DNA of 64,000 bases, from assembly GCA_947396885.1 (NCBI GenBank), contig OX377202.1, positions 27,271,407 through 27,335,406 on the forward strand. The letters are read 5' to 3'. Positions 11,241-23,070 of the stretch are shown here, in pieces (within the stretch, counting starts at the first letter, position 1; the number at the start of each line of letters is the position of its first letter). Below the pieces are notes generated by a model that did not search any database, was not told the origin of the DNA, and worked only from the letters and a program-made list of their open reading frames with translations. The position numbers and the translations under genes are program-made. Origin of the DNA: Heligmosomoides polygyrus polygyrus. Lineage: Eukaryota; Nematoda; Chromadorea; Rhabditida; Heligmosomidae.

Positions 11241-14200
11241 ATGGGTTCAGGGCAGTCGTCTCAAGCTCCGCAGGTGAGTACCCATTCGAGTTCCTTTCTT
11301 TAATTTTCGATTGAATAAGTTTGGTGGATTCGACGCTCTTCTCGCGTTTTCTGTTGCATGTGTCATTAATTTTCTTTTTTCTCAAGGCGATCCCTCCAGA
11401 ATGTCCTAAACACGCTGGACACACGACAGCAAATGTCTCAGAAGCGGAAAGGTTGAAGCACGCTCGACGAGCGATGGCCGCTGCAGGTTTTTGCTCTTTA
11501 TGTTTTGTTTAATTCTTCGACTTATCCCTCAGCTTATGTGTTTGGTATAGAACTAGGACGGACTTTAAGTACGGTGGGTCTCAACCTTAACTGATATTCA
11601 GTACTGGCTCCTACCCCGATCATGTTCTTACACAAGATTCGGTACTAGGCGGACAGGTGCCCGCTGCACACCGCCAAGGTATCCTAAAACGGGTAAGTTA
11701 GATCAGCCAGACCCCGAAAATCCTTCTCTTGCCCGGTTCAGAAAACCGTGTTTATCTGAGTGTTCCACGACCACAGTCTCATAATGGAACGGTCACTAGC
11801 CCTCTTAAAGGATAAAAAGGATAAAGGACGGCGTTATTCAATCCCTTCTGGGATGCGCCAGCGCATTCTACTTCTACGGGATCTCGTGGAGGCGACATGA
11901 ATGCGTATTTGGCCATACAATGACTTGCGGTGGCCAGCCGATGAACAAGTCAGCGCTTTATCCTTCCCAGACAAGTCTGGTACCAATTCACCGACCCCGG
12001 AGGGATGGAAGGCTTGGTTGGCCTGGGCGGGAAATCCGAACCAGGAACCTGGTATCGGGTGCACGCGACAGTCGCGCCTCCTCCGACTGCGCTACACGCG
12101 CCCACACTAGCCCTCTTAGTACCCAAAATTCCTTACCACCCCTGACGACATTTTGGGCATATTCTCTTCTTATTATTATAGCGGCCGCTCCTACACAACA
12201 CTGGGAGACTAACAAATGTGTCGGCTCAGAGCAAAACACTTCTTGCGGTGTTGAGCCGCTCGCTTGGGAATGAAGGATTGGATAAATTGCTGGCGTTTTG
12301 TGTTACATTGTTGTGTAACCATTCATTTTTATGCCGCAGTCGTTCTCCATGGAAAGTTATGCCTCTGGTTCTGCATTCTAACCGCCACTTGTGTAGATCA
12401 GCAGGGGGTTCTTTCCCCTCTATCGACATTTCTGTTGGTCCCATGTCTGTAGCTCTCTATCGTTTCATAGTAAGAAAATGTAGCAATGTCGTGTCTTTTG
12501 AGTAAAAGCTCATCATCCGAATTGTTGTCAGTAAAATTTGACACAGGGCTTCATTACATAAAAATGGGTTTATCTGTCGTAAAGCTCGGGGAATTAACGA
12601 TATTGAGATTTAGAGAAGTGGAAGCTCGTTAGAATGCTTTCTGTAGGACCGTGTCTTGTTGTATAACTTCATTGTTATACAACTTTTTGGAAGGCGTTAC
12701 TGATATCACGAAAGGATTATCTTTTGCGTCAAAAGCGATTGGGAAACAGCAGGAGAGAACGCCGCTTTCGAGCTCATGAATTGATGACTGAAGCGTTCAT
12801 TGTTCGTTCAACGTAGGCAACTTATGGATAGACTATATCGCTTCATTTGTACTGCACTGTGGGAAGTGTGAAGCAGGGGTGTGCGTAATTACGATTTACG
12901 ATGTTATGATTTACGACATTTTGGGTTGTAAATCGTAAATGTGATCCTTGATCACACAATCACATCTAGCGCGCTCCAGTTTGAGTATACTTTGCCTAAT
13001 TTTTGACAGTAGACACCTCCCGCAGGCGTTCAATCTCTGTGTGGAGTATTTGACGGTCATGCTTTTATCAACTTTTTGGAGATTAGTGGGTGGAACTGCA
13101 AATATATGCTCGAACAAGGTGAAATTCGGTTCTTCGGCTGGCTCAACGAAGGTCTCGTCCAGACATCTCTAGGTCATTTAACGCTAATTTGCCTGCAACG
13201 AGTAGAGGACCAACACGTCTTCGAGTGGTACGAAAAAAGGCATTACGCTGAAACGGCATGCAAATACCACCAAAGTCAAATGTAGAAAAGTGGGAATTGC
13301 ATGGTGCATCTCGAATCGACGATCGCTACCTTGTGATGAATCCCTAAAAATTCGGAAATTCTTCAAGGAGCTACGCAAACCCGGCTCTGATACGCTCCAA
13401 AATTTAATTGCGATTGGAAAGTGTTACTCCACGATCAGCCAAGAATTCGCGTATAGTTGCATAAGACAGGGTGTAAGGATATTCATTAGATCATCAATAA
13501 TTAATGATTCTCTACCGCGGTTCCAGCTCTGAACCAGCTTGAGATGAAAAAGAAAAAAATGTTTCGAACAGAAAGTTGCAAATCTATATTTTTTACTATT
13601 TCATCAAAGCATTATATGGTTCAACGTCTTGAAGCCACTATTGGTAGAATTTGACTTTCTGCTTTTTAAGGTGGGCTAAAGGACAAGACAGTGACGACAG
13701 TTTATGGGATACTCTGTATCTCTAGGTTAATATAGACAGATTGCAGAGAATTTTTTAACTGCACTTCGCAGTGCCAAAACTTTTTGCTGTGTGGAACACT
13801 AGATATTGGCGATTGTTTGTTTTCCTTGTGCGAACTCTCTCGAATTTTGGCTCAATGTGGGCGTTATGTAGAGCCAAGTGTCGTCTACCTTTATGCTTTT
13901 TGCAGCACTTGCCCTCTGATTTGGCTCAGTAAATTAGCTTTGGCATCGAGCTCACAACGAGTGGTACTCGCGTAATTTAGGGGTGAGAAAATGTCGAACA
14001 GAGAAGATAGTCGAATCTCATGATAAAAATTGGAATTACATGCCATAGAATCTTTTTGCGATGTGCTAAGTATTCTATGTGGTCAATTATGATATTTTTG
14101 ATTCGCAAGGTTAACCAGCAAGCAAGCACTTTCTTCTCTTAAAGCCATAGTATCAATTTGTATACTGAAAAAGGGCAAATGTACAAATTTGTTTGCTATG

Positions 14201-17200
14201 AAGCACTAAAACAACGTCTATTGCAGACACGGGGGCCCAATACATAGATAGTTTTCTCATCTTTGAATCATCAGTCTTGTGGCGATTTACGGTTTACGAT
14301 TTACGATGGTTTTGTCGTAGTTACGATTAACGATTTACGAAAGTTCGAATTTCATTTACGCACACCCCTGGTGTAAAGCTTCTTCTGGTTGGCGCTCCTC
14401 TTGAAGTTTCTCCACTTAAACAGGCCACACGGGAGTTCATCCTTTAGCCATGAACATGAACGCACCATTTAATTTTTGCTGAGATAAGCTTAAAACTATT
14501 TTCCAACGACGAGCATGGAATCTCATGTTGGTTGAATTAATTTTGCAAAGAATGGTGGTTGTAGTTGAAGAATAACGATTCTTTGAGAGTGGGCAATGAT
14601 ATCTGTTGAGTGCTTATTACAGCTATAGACACGCGTATGCTGCATTTTTTCTATGACGCAGCACGTGTGTTACTTGGTCTGGCTTATCAAAATTCTCCCA
14701 GTTGCTTGGCTCATTTTTAAAGATTTCAATTTCTTTCATTAAGGTGCAGGACAAGGAGAATGTCCAAATGCAGCTGGAAAAGTGGCTCAAGAAAAAGCAG
14801 CAGGAGATAGCTGTGGAGGCTGTCCGGTTGGCGCCGAGGGAGTCAACCCGATGAATAACGTTTGTTTCATTTCTTGAAGTCGTTCACTTACTTTTATAGC
14901 GAAGTGGTTGCTAGTTTAATAATCCTTTATTGAAGGCGTGTGCTTAAATTGTGCAGTAAAGTGACCGTTATGGTAGCTCTATTATACAAGTAAACAAAAT
15001 AACTTTAAGTAGGATAGGTTCGTTTCGCCACAACTTCAGACGAAGTGTGCCGGGTGCTTATAAGTGTGGATCGTGAAAGCGAATATTTTCTGAGCAGTTG
15101 TGACTTCGATTCTTCAACTACCGCTGTTTCATTATTAGTGGAATGCGAGGGATTCATGAGGGAAAGTGGAAGGTCTCAACTGATAGCAATGAAAAGCCTG
15201 TCACTTTTTGAACTAGATGTGAATGTCTTGAACGAATGCATTCAGTATAATAATTGTATAATAATCTAATATAGTAATATAATGGATTATAGTGTAAGAA
15301 GTTTCGCCTTCCTTGCAGTACATGTATTTTCGGTACCAGTGTATTTTCGTTGTGATAGGCGTTTCTCACATAACGGCTCGAGGTGTTGGTATGGTGCAGT
15401 TCATAGACAGTTGTATTCCTTGTTTTCATAAATATGGTTGGTAAATAGGTGTAAAAACTACCTCATAAGTATTTTTTTTACATCTATTTACTTTTGTCTA
15501 TTGTCTATGTCTATTTTCTAATGATGTGATTACAAAAGGAATGTTGTATCAGCGCTTGAGAAAACTTTTTTAGGAGCTGGAACATCCGAACCAGAAGCCA
15601 GCACCTGACCAGCCTTTTCCTTTGCCACTGGAACGCGAGAAGTCAACTATCCCTCGAGTAAGCGGACTGTGCTATTCCTTGGTTTCTTTTCTTTTTTTTC
15701 ATATGGACCTGAAGAATATATCTTAGAAGCAGCGTGTATTAACAAACCAGTACCTCCTGTTCTCTTGTTCATAGTTGATTGGCGCGATCAATCAATGGCT
15801 AGGAATGTCTCCATTTGTGCCCGCCGCGTGCTATGGTAACGCAGTTCATCGTATTCTCTTAACAACCACAAAGGGCGTTACATCTTCCATAGGGAGTCCC
15901 TTGAACAGTTCCGACCAGCAGTGGTCATGCTGGTGTATTTCGTTGGCTAATCAAGACATTCTTCCCTCCTTATTGTACGAAATGGTACAGTATTCGTCTA
16001 GGAGGAATAAGACCGGTCTGTTTATCGGCTGACCTCTGCAAACCTTGTATATGTCAAGTACGCGTTAGAATAGCCTCAACGATAACCTTAGATGCTGTAC
16101 CTAGCTTATTTATTTTTTATTTGTTTCCTGGAATTCATGATTCGTATTACTAGGGGGGAAGGGATTGTCGGAGAAGGAAAACATATACAGGATGTCTTCC
16201 CTGGGTAGGAAATTGCAAAACATTATCCTCTCCTAGGCTGACCTACTGTGTTGTCTTTCTATAATATTAAGCTCCATCTTTAACCGTCGTGGTTCTAGAA
16301 CAAACGGACCTAGTGAAGTGCCCAGTCACTAAAAGAGTTCCGTAGCTTATTTTTTGGTGCATATAGCGAATTCTGCCAGGTAAAATAGTTCCGCACCAGC
16401 TGGAGAAGGCACCTAGAAGGAGTTTTCATAGCTGTCAGAGTACATCAAGGGTCTGCGCTCTCTGCACTTTTTCCAATCCTCGTCAGATGACATTACACGA
16501 GGTCTTCGGAAGCCAGTCGTTTGGACGTTGCTTTATGATGGCGATGTAGTGGTCATTTACGAGGTCTAATTTCCAACGGACAACGATTCAAACTGAACGT
16601 TAGGAACATAGCGTAACTAGTCCGACGAAAGGTAGTCTGGTTTCTTCAAGGTTAGTGGCGCTGAGCCTTCACGCATTTCAGTGCTCAGGTAATTGGGATC
16701 AGTAGTAGCGTCTGTTGGACGAGATGATCTCATGTGTGAGTGGATGCATCGATGTGCGGTAATGAATGCTGACCTGCGACCGGTTAAGTTGAAGCCGCAG
16801 TGGAGGTTCTATACTTACGGTGCGCGGGCGCTTTCACGAGTCCGCACCATTTCCGAAAGGATAATACTCAAAAGTTCAGTGTGGCGCCGACAGCTGATAA
16901 ACTGCGCGTAGCTCGGCGGCTGCGTCGTGGACCTTCATTTCATGTGTTGAGAAAGGAGGGACGGGAGGGCGTCCGAAGCAGCGGTGGCCTGACACCCTAC
17001 ACGTGGACATGAAAGCAGTTGGATCGAAAATGGTGGCTTCAGTGCATCAGATAAGCGAATCCCACGACCAAGCGGTACAAACTTGGAAAGTGGAGCCTGC
17101 AATGCAGTCAGGGAAGGCGCCGGCTCGCGTCTGCACCCTGACTCGGTTTAAGGTTTGGGATTTGTCTATGCCAACGAAGCATCCCGTCAGTGGATCGGTA

Positions 17201-18905
17201 CCGGAATTGTCTTGGAGGGTCTAACACTGGATCGACTGGCTACAGCTAGTCACGGTATCGGCCCTCAAAAATGCCTGCACGACATTCCGTAGTAGCATGG
17301 TGGTACTGAATAACACCTAACTTTATATTTTAGCCGAATCCAGTTGTTTGTGTCACTGCTAAAGTTGCCTAGCTCTACTACCGTTTTCAGGCTGGAACAA
17401 ATGACACATGGACGTACCCCAGTCCGCAGATGTTCTGGAATGCCATGCTGAAGTATGCTTTTCGCATTTAATATTTGCGCATTCGCATCTGTGCCTTTTC
17501 AAAGAGCAGTCGTGCGTTTTATTTTTCATCAGGGATATTTCTAGAATGAGAGAACATTCCAGAAAAGGGTGGCGATGGCAAGAAGATCAACTATCTGAAA
17601 AGGATATGGAAAACATAATCCGCATTCACAACGCCAACAATGAAGAGGCGTGGCGGGAAGTGCTGAAGTGGGAGAACTTGCTGCATCCGTGAGTTGACTA
17701 ACCTGACGTCTTCGTATTTGATTCTTTCAGTTCTGGTGCTCTCAATTCACACTCGAATGCGGTAGCGAACTGTGCACTCGTAAATGCTAAGCTGGGAAGG
17801 GGAAGAGGGCTTATTTGAAGGGAGTTACATCTACCGACTTGGCCTTAGCATTATGGTGTATAAAGTAGCGCTGGATTGAGAGTAGTGTTCTTACAAGCGA
17901 CCAAGAAAAGTTATCCTTTTAACGACTTAAACGGTGGGGTACTTCTAGCACATACAGAAGCTTTGTTTCCAAGATTAAGTTACGTTATGGTGTGTTCCAG
18001 CTATAAGTAATGTACATAATTGAAGAGAGTGTGCTGAGCCGAAGCTGAAGAGCTTCAAGGGAGACGCGAAGAACTTCTCCCCACGGGCTCGATTCCGCAA
18101 CTTGTTCTTAGGCTACGAGCTGCCTTTCGACCGACATGACTGGATTGTCGACAGATGTGGAATTAAAGAGGTCGGTCATAGACAGCCGCCATGGACGCCA
18201 TCTTGTCAGCACGTTGAGGGAAAGCTATTTCAGGTTAAGTACGTCATCGATTATTACGATGGTGGTTCCGTTGATCCGCGATCGAAGCTGTTCACGGTGT
18301 TGGATGTCAGACCTGCAATGAACGACCTCGGCAATATTTGGGATCGAATGGTGAGGTTTGAACTTTTTCAACAGCTTTTCACTGCCTAACATTTTTTAAA
18401 TTTTTGTGATCGTTACTCGATATGGCTTTGACATCCACATGACAACTTTTCTGTTGAGGTAATAAAATTTATTTGCTGTGCTTCAGCGTTAGTATGGTAG
18501 GAAAAAGACTGCTTCACGTGCACTTCCCGTATCTTTTTTTTCGTATGCAGTGAAATCTCGTATGCTCTCATGTGCGGCGCATGGTAGTTCAGTCAAAGAA
18601 GCGCTTCACCTGAATCGGGTTCAGCTAAGCTTGTGCAGGACGCAATATCTCGAAGGAGTAAGCTGCGCAGCGTTTCCCACGATGGGATTGATTACCGCCG
18701 ACCTTTGCACTGTAATCTTTTTTCATAATGGGCTCTTCACAGCCTTACTATTAGAGGCATTAGGAAAAAGGGAAGGTTTCTGTGAGTCAATGTGATCTGG
18801 TCATTTCAGGTCGTTGCCTACTGGCGTTTCAAATTCGATTACTTGGGCATGACTCCGAAACTGCCAATTCCACCAGTTGAAGGAGATTCTCACGTTCATC
18901 AATAG
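11241..18905 (+). CDS. cchl-1: Holocytochrome c-type synthase (cytochrome c heme lyase), nine exons
   Basis: This mitochondrial intermembrane-space enzyme attaches heme to the CXXCH cysteines of apocytochrome c. Exons inferred from homology and GT/AG sites are 11241-11273, 11387-11486, 14744-14859, 15574-15657, 17391-17452, 17563-17688, 18026-18170, 18234-18350 and 18810-18905. Phases all join and give 292 residues, close to animal HCCS (human 268). The start [11 protein letters not shown] precedes Cys-Pro motifs (ECPKH, ECPNA, GCPVG). Then follow [20 protein letters not shown], the [13 protein letters not shown] heme-contact region, [10 protein letters not shown], and [19 protein letters not shown], which holds the essential heme-ligand histidine. 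[19 protein letters not shown] and WDRM complete the fold. Introns 2 and 4 hold a SINE, a hAT element and an RTE relic. Intron 6 has a weak acceptor (TTGAAG). COX15 lies 4.2 kb downstream on the same strand. The product is certain; exon edges are very likely. Confidence 0.95.
11808..12104 (-). mobile_element. tRNA-derived SINE (family 1), complete copy with 14 bp target duplication
   Basis: The minus strand starts GGCGCGTGTAGCGCAGTCGG, with a pol III A-box-like TAGCGCAGTCGG and a B-box-like GGTTCGGATTTCC. It runs through a shared 200 bp body to a CCTTTATCC-type end. The 14-mer CACTAGCCCTCTTA flanks it at 11794-11807 and 12105-12118. It sits in intron 2 of the heme lyase gene. Confidence 0.9.
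12874..14370. mobile_element. hAT-type non-autonomous transposon, 1497 bp
   Basis: It has the same CAGGGGTGTGCGTAA terminus as the 4896-6940 element and the matching TTTACGCACACCCCTG end, with TTACGATTTACGA subterminal repeats at both ends. Flanks are GTGTGAAG (12866-12873) and GTGTAAAG (14371-14378), an 8 bp duplication with one mismatch. It lies wholly inside intron 2 of the heme lyase gene. No transposase is recognisable inside. Confidence 0.85.
16430..17090 (+). pseudogene. RTE-type reverse transcriptase relic in intron 4 of cchl-1
   Basis: Scattered frames match the same endonuclease/RT family as bases 2-789: [11 protein letters not shown] near 16442-16475, [20 protein letters not shown] near 16880-16940, and [20 protein letters not shown] coding near 16965-17015. 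It carries many stops and shifts. It has the same orientation as the host gene. Confidence 0.65.
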
Positions 18906-20160
18906 TTTCTGCTGTTCAGGTCTGTCCAGTTTTTCTCGCTCATTCTAGTTCTCTTATTTGTTTATCATTGTTTTTTTTTTTTACAAAAACAGTTGAAGTA
19001 CATGGTTCAAACACTGATAACAGCTCGCCCCAGTCTGCGATGGGAGCAGAAGTTGACTGTTCGACAGACTCGAGTCGAGTGGTCCTTCTGCAGCATGAAA
19101 CTGTAAAAGAAGGTGGTTTACAGATTGCGGACTTTTTTCTTTTGCAAAATGGCTGAAGATAAGAGACGCTTGTTCTTGTGCATGTGGTACAATTTGGCAT
19201 TATACGTGGCTGCGTGGGGTGCGATTGTCTCTGCATGCACCCTAAGTCGAGGTCCTTCGCGCACCGCCCAGGTCAACCAAGCTTCCGTTGATATCGAAGC
19301 ATTTGTAGACTTGCTTGGGAAGGATAGTACATTAATTTATTCATCGGCTGCTTTTTGTATTTTACTGTCAAAGCTAAATGCACGTTCAAGTTCACTCCAT
19401 GACTTCATTTAGAAACTAAAGGTTAGGTATACCGGCGTTGACTGACACCGGCCCTTATCGTTAGGTAGTGTACAGCAAAGAGTCCTTGTCATCAACCAAC
19501 CCCTTGTTGATGCCTGGTCCGTAGTGTCTTGATCGTTGTTATTTTTTAAAAACACAACCATTCAGCCAAAAATCGTCCACTATTAACCATACAATGAGAA
19601 AGTTGAGCATTGTTTTGCATTTTCAGGAAAATTACTCGTAGCAAAGGTCTGTTTTATAACTTGCTCGTTTGTTTTTGGTTTCTAAAACACTTAGACAGAA
19701 TTGTTTTCACTGTAGGGAAGTTTTTAGGTGATTCACCCACTATTTAGCAAAAAACTGTCTCTGGGATCAGAGATTTTTACAAGGTTTCGAACTTGCAATT
19801 TTAAGAAACCACTGAATTTCTGTTTAAGCAGTCCGTTCCAGGATTAGACAACGCCCCTAAAAGGTTTCGTAAACTGTTATCAAATACCGTATTCTAATAA
19901 TTTTCGGGAACCATTGGGCTTGAGTTGTCTAATTTTGAAAAGGAGTGCTTAAAGAAAGCTACTTATTTCCGAAAATTAAAAGTTAGAAACTCTTCTCAAA
20001 CCAGTATGTTTTCTGTGATCTCAGGCACACATCTTTTATAAGTGAATAGCGAGTGAACCTCTTAAAAACCTCCCATTCAAACGGTTCCAAAGAATTAGCC
20101 CCTCTTAGTTACAGTTAGCGGTGTAGCTGTTCTGGGTTTAGGAGTTGTATTTATTATTTA
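18906..20160. other. Downstream flank of cchl-1, unassigned
   Basis: No further coding exon is convincing and no AATAAA lies close to the stop at 18905. The first one seen is at about 21005. The heme lyase 3' end is therefore not fixed. Confidence 0.4.
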
Positions 20161-20450
20161 GGGATGCGTGTAGCGCAGCTGGAATAGATGCCGAATGTCG
20201 CGTGCGTCCGATACCAGGATCCTGATTAGGATTTCCCGCCCAGGACAACCAAGTTTTCCATCCCTCCGAGTCGGTGAATTGGTATCAGACTTGCCTGGGA
20301 AGGATAAAGCGCTGACTTGTTCATCGGCTAGCTACCGCAAGTCATTGTATGCCCAAATATGCTTTCTGATCGCGTCTACGACATCCCGTAGAAGCAGAAT
20401 GCGTGGCGCACTCCAAAACGGAAAAGTAGCGCGTCTTTTATCCTTTTCTC
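20161..20450 (+). mobile_element. tRNA-derived SINE (family 1), diverged copy
   Basis: It starts GGGATGCGTGTAGCGCAGCT and shares the body words CCCGCCCAGGACAACCAAG, GAAGGATAAAGCGCTGACTTG and CATCCCGTAGAAG with the other copies. It ends in TTTATCCTTTTC. The B box is eroded (CTGATTAGGATTTCC). Confidence 0.8.
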
Positions 20451-21263
20451 CTTTATTTATTATTTAGGAACTGTTGATTATTGAGTTGAAGAAGTGGTCA
20501 TCAATCGACTTATTCTCCATTAATGCCTCACCTTTTTCAGATCGTTCTTATGTGACTTCGGCTCTGTGTAGCACTGCCGCTGGATGCCTTTGATGTGCCA
20601 CTCGGTTTGCTCTATCTTAATCTCTTCAGTACTGTTAAGTGCACTTCAGTCAGCAAGCAGTTCTTGATTTGTTTATCGTTATTGGGTAGGCTTTCTTCGT
20701 TTCATTAGATGCTCAGCTGGTTGACTCAAGCGTAGCGTTGAGCAGTAGATTAGGTAGTGTCTATCAGATAGTAGTTGTAGTCCTTCACAGTGATAGTTAG
20801 CTGTTCTCAGTGTGAGGTTTTGAGCAATGCACGTACTAAACTGTATGCAATAGTCAGTCTCGTCTTACATCTAAGCTAAGCTGCTAAATAGTTGTTAGAA
20901 TTTGTCGGTTGCGCTTCGTTAGGATAGCTTCAGATTGTTGTGTTTACGACGCATTGTTTTTGTTTGTTTATGCACTATGAGTGAATGGTCTTAAAGTCGT
21001 TTTGAATAAAGAACGTCTTAGAAGAGATGAGAAAGTGGTTTGTTTTATTGTTCTTAAGCATTGTGGATACCTTCGTACAAGCACTCACCAAGAAACCCTA
21101 CCAGGGAGTGGCTTCAGCTTCGCATGGTACTTCGGACAGAGAGCTATGTCAAGTGAAAGGGCTTGAAACGTTGAGTGCAAACATTCAGGCCAAATTTGCT
21201 AGATGGAGCTCATGAGCGAGTTCTGGCCAGCCAAGGTTTGCGTTGTTGACGGCGGCATGTTGA

Positions 21264-21463
21264 GGGCCTGTTCATACTTCGAGTGACAAGAGCGACTGGA
21301 GCGACGGACGTAGTGTGGTATACGTGAATAGCTACGTATTCCACACTACATTCGTCGCGGACGGAGTGTGGAGCACGTTAACTATTTGCATACACCACAT
21401 TATGTCCGTCTCTCCCCCCCCCCCCCCACAGTCGCTCTTGTCGCTCTAAGTATGAACAGGCCC
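21264..21463. mobile_element. 200 bp MITE with GGGCCTGTTCATACTT ends
   Basis: The left end GGGCCTGTTCATACTT and right end AAGTATGAACAGGCCC are exact inverts. Similarity extends through GACAAGAGCGACTG to about 34 bp with two or three mismatches. A further inner near-palindrome (GTAGTGTGG...CCACACTAC) and a run of 14 C lie within. No target duplication is certain. Confidence 0.75.
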
Positions 21464-23063
21464 TGGTGCAGCGTTGGATGCAGTGTTGTGTAACTAGCGT
21501 AGCCGTTACTTGTCTCGACAGCTGGAAAAGCGGCGCTATAGTAGTGTTCTCGCTTCATGGGAGTGTGGTCATGAGTTCGATTAACCCTATGCTGGTGTTT
21601 TTGCATTTTGCGGTTTATCGTTGGTGGAATCGTTTACCCGCATTTCTAACACATTTTTGAACAAACGCGCGTGGCAACGAATGTCATTTGAGTTTATCGA
21701 GCACTTTGAAAGCGGAGGAATAACAGTTTTTGATTTCCGCGTTAAGAGCAGAAACGGATCTGACAATCAGATTTGTGATCAGCGCCGCAAATAACCCCAC
21801 GCACAAGATTTGGGAGAAATTGGTGCTTACGACCACACCTCCCTAAATTGCGACTTAAGCATACGCCTAGAGCGGGCCTCAGTCACCATTGTCGAGCGAG
21901 GGCGGTGACGGAGGTGCGAAGCCATTCAAGGTGGAAACGAACTGAACACCCTAGGCAGTGGAGAGCTACACAGCAAGTTAACTATCGATGTTTTTACGTT
22001 CTGTTTTTCAACGGGAAGTAGCGAGAAGCGTAGATATCCGGTTTGTGAGCAATATGTTTCGCTCACACATTTTTTGCGTTCCTCGATTATTGTTGGAGAA
22101 GGTTTTTACATCATTACCTATGCTTGCCAGTTGGTTAGTACGTTTTTGACTCCATCCATGTAAAGAATAGAATTCGTTATCTACAGCATCTTTTTGTCCT
22201 GAAACAGCTCGGCTGTGCGAAAATCAAAACGGCCAATGCACTTATCGTTGACGACGATGATGGCTCCTTATCTACGTCCCGCCCTCCTGTTGGGAGGTCC
22301 TCGTCGACCGCCATGCAATCACTCTTCATATTACTCTCTCCCAATAAACACGTTTTTGCCCACATCTCTTGACTCTCGTGCGGTACAGTACAGCACTGAG
22401 GTCGAAAAAACTTCATTTGTATATCGGCTACGGGTGTCATTTGGGGCTGATCACGAATCTGCCATCCAGGTTAAGGTTGGTTTGTGTATGTGAAGGTGAT
22501 GAGTTTATAACCGTCAAAATCACCTAGAATTTGTGCCTGCGGGCTATTTGGGGCGCTAATCACGAAACTGGCATCCGTTTTTGACATACTTAACGTGGAA
22601 ATAAAATTGTCATCTTTCCACCTTCAAAAAGCTTGATAAACTTAGATGATATTTTTGCCATGCGTTTGTTACTGTGACACCTTGTCAGGCGCCAGAGTAG
22701 CCCAGTAGATCTTTCTCACTTGGGACACCTCAGAGAATGATGTTATGGTTCTAACTCTTGTATATGGAAATATCGTTTTTCACTAATGCCGACTATATTC
22801 GCTCAAGTCAGCCGAAGCTATAGAACACCTTTCCTTCGAAAGTTTACAGCCTATCTGTCTTTGTTTTGCGTGTTTTGTGTGTTGATGTACGTGTAGTTTA
22901 TATCCAAGTGATGTTACTAGGTATGGATTCATAGATCTATTGGTTCGTTTATGAGGAAATGTTCTTCTGGAAAGATATGGATGTCCATATGTGTGCAAAG
23001 AAGAAGATTGAGACGTAGAACGAAATGCAAAACCACAAAGAAGAAGAAAGTGGGTTTCCTGCA
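21464..23063. other. Unassigned region upstream of cox-15 with copies of a dispersed repeat end
   Basis: The words GTGATCAGCGCCGCAAATAACCCC (24 bases, about 21774-21797, minus sense) and ATTTGGGGCTGATCACGAAT (22440-22459) or GGGGCGCTAATCACGAAAC (22548-22566) belong to a repeat also seen near 29560, 37480, 38610 and 63655. Between them 22177-22378 is open on the plus strand after a CTACAG. I do not recognise it and leave it uncalled. AATAAA words occur at about 21005 and 22343. Confidence 0.4.
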
Positions 23064-23069
23064 TTTCAG
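23064..23069 (+). promoter_or_regulatory. Probable spliced-leader (trans-splice) acceptor of cox-15
   Basis: TTTCAG-type acceptor ATTTCAG ends one base before the ATG at 23071. In nematodes such an acceptor with no room for a 5' UTR usually receives SL1 or SL2. A downstream position after cchl-1 would fit SL2 if the two form an operon; the sequence alone does not tell. Confidence 0.5.
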
Positions 23070-23070
23070 A

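Noticed and set aside
21027..21215. 62-codon frame starting MRKWFVLLFLSIVDTFVQA, like a signal peptide
   Set aside because: The hydrophobic start is suggestive but the rest has no recognisable content, another frame overlaps it, and the region lies among repeats. No splice or homology support.
22162..22378. Possible coding exon after CTACAG (contains VDDDDGSLSTSRPPVGRSS)
   Set aside because: Open on both strands, not recognised, and placed between two copies of a dispersed repeat. Could not be linked to either heme gene.
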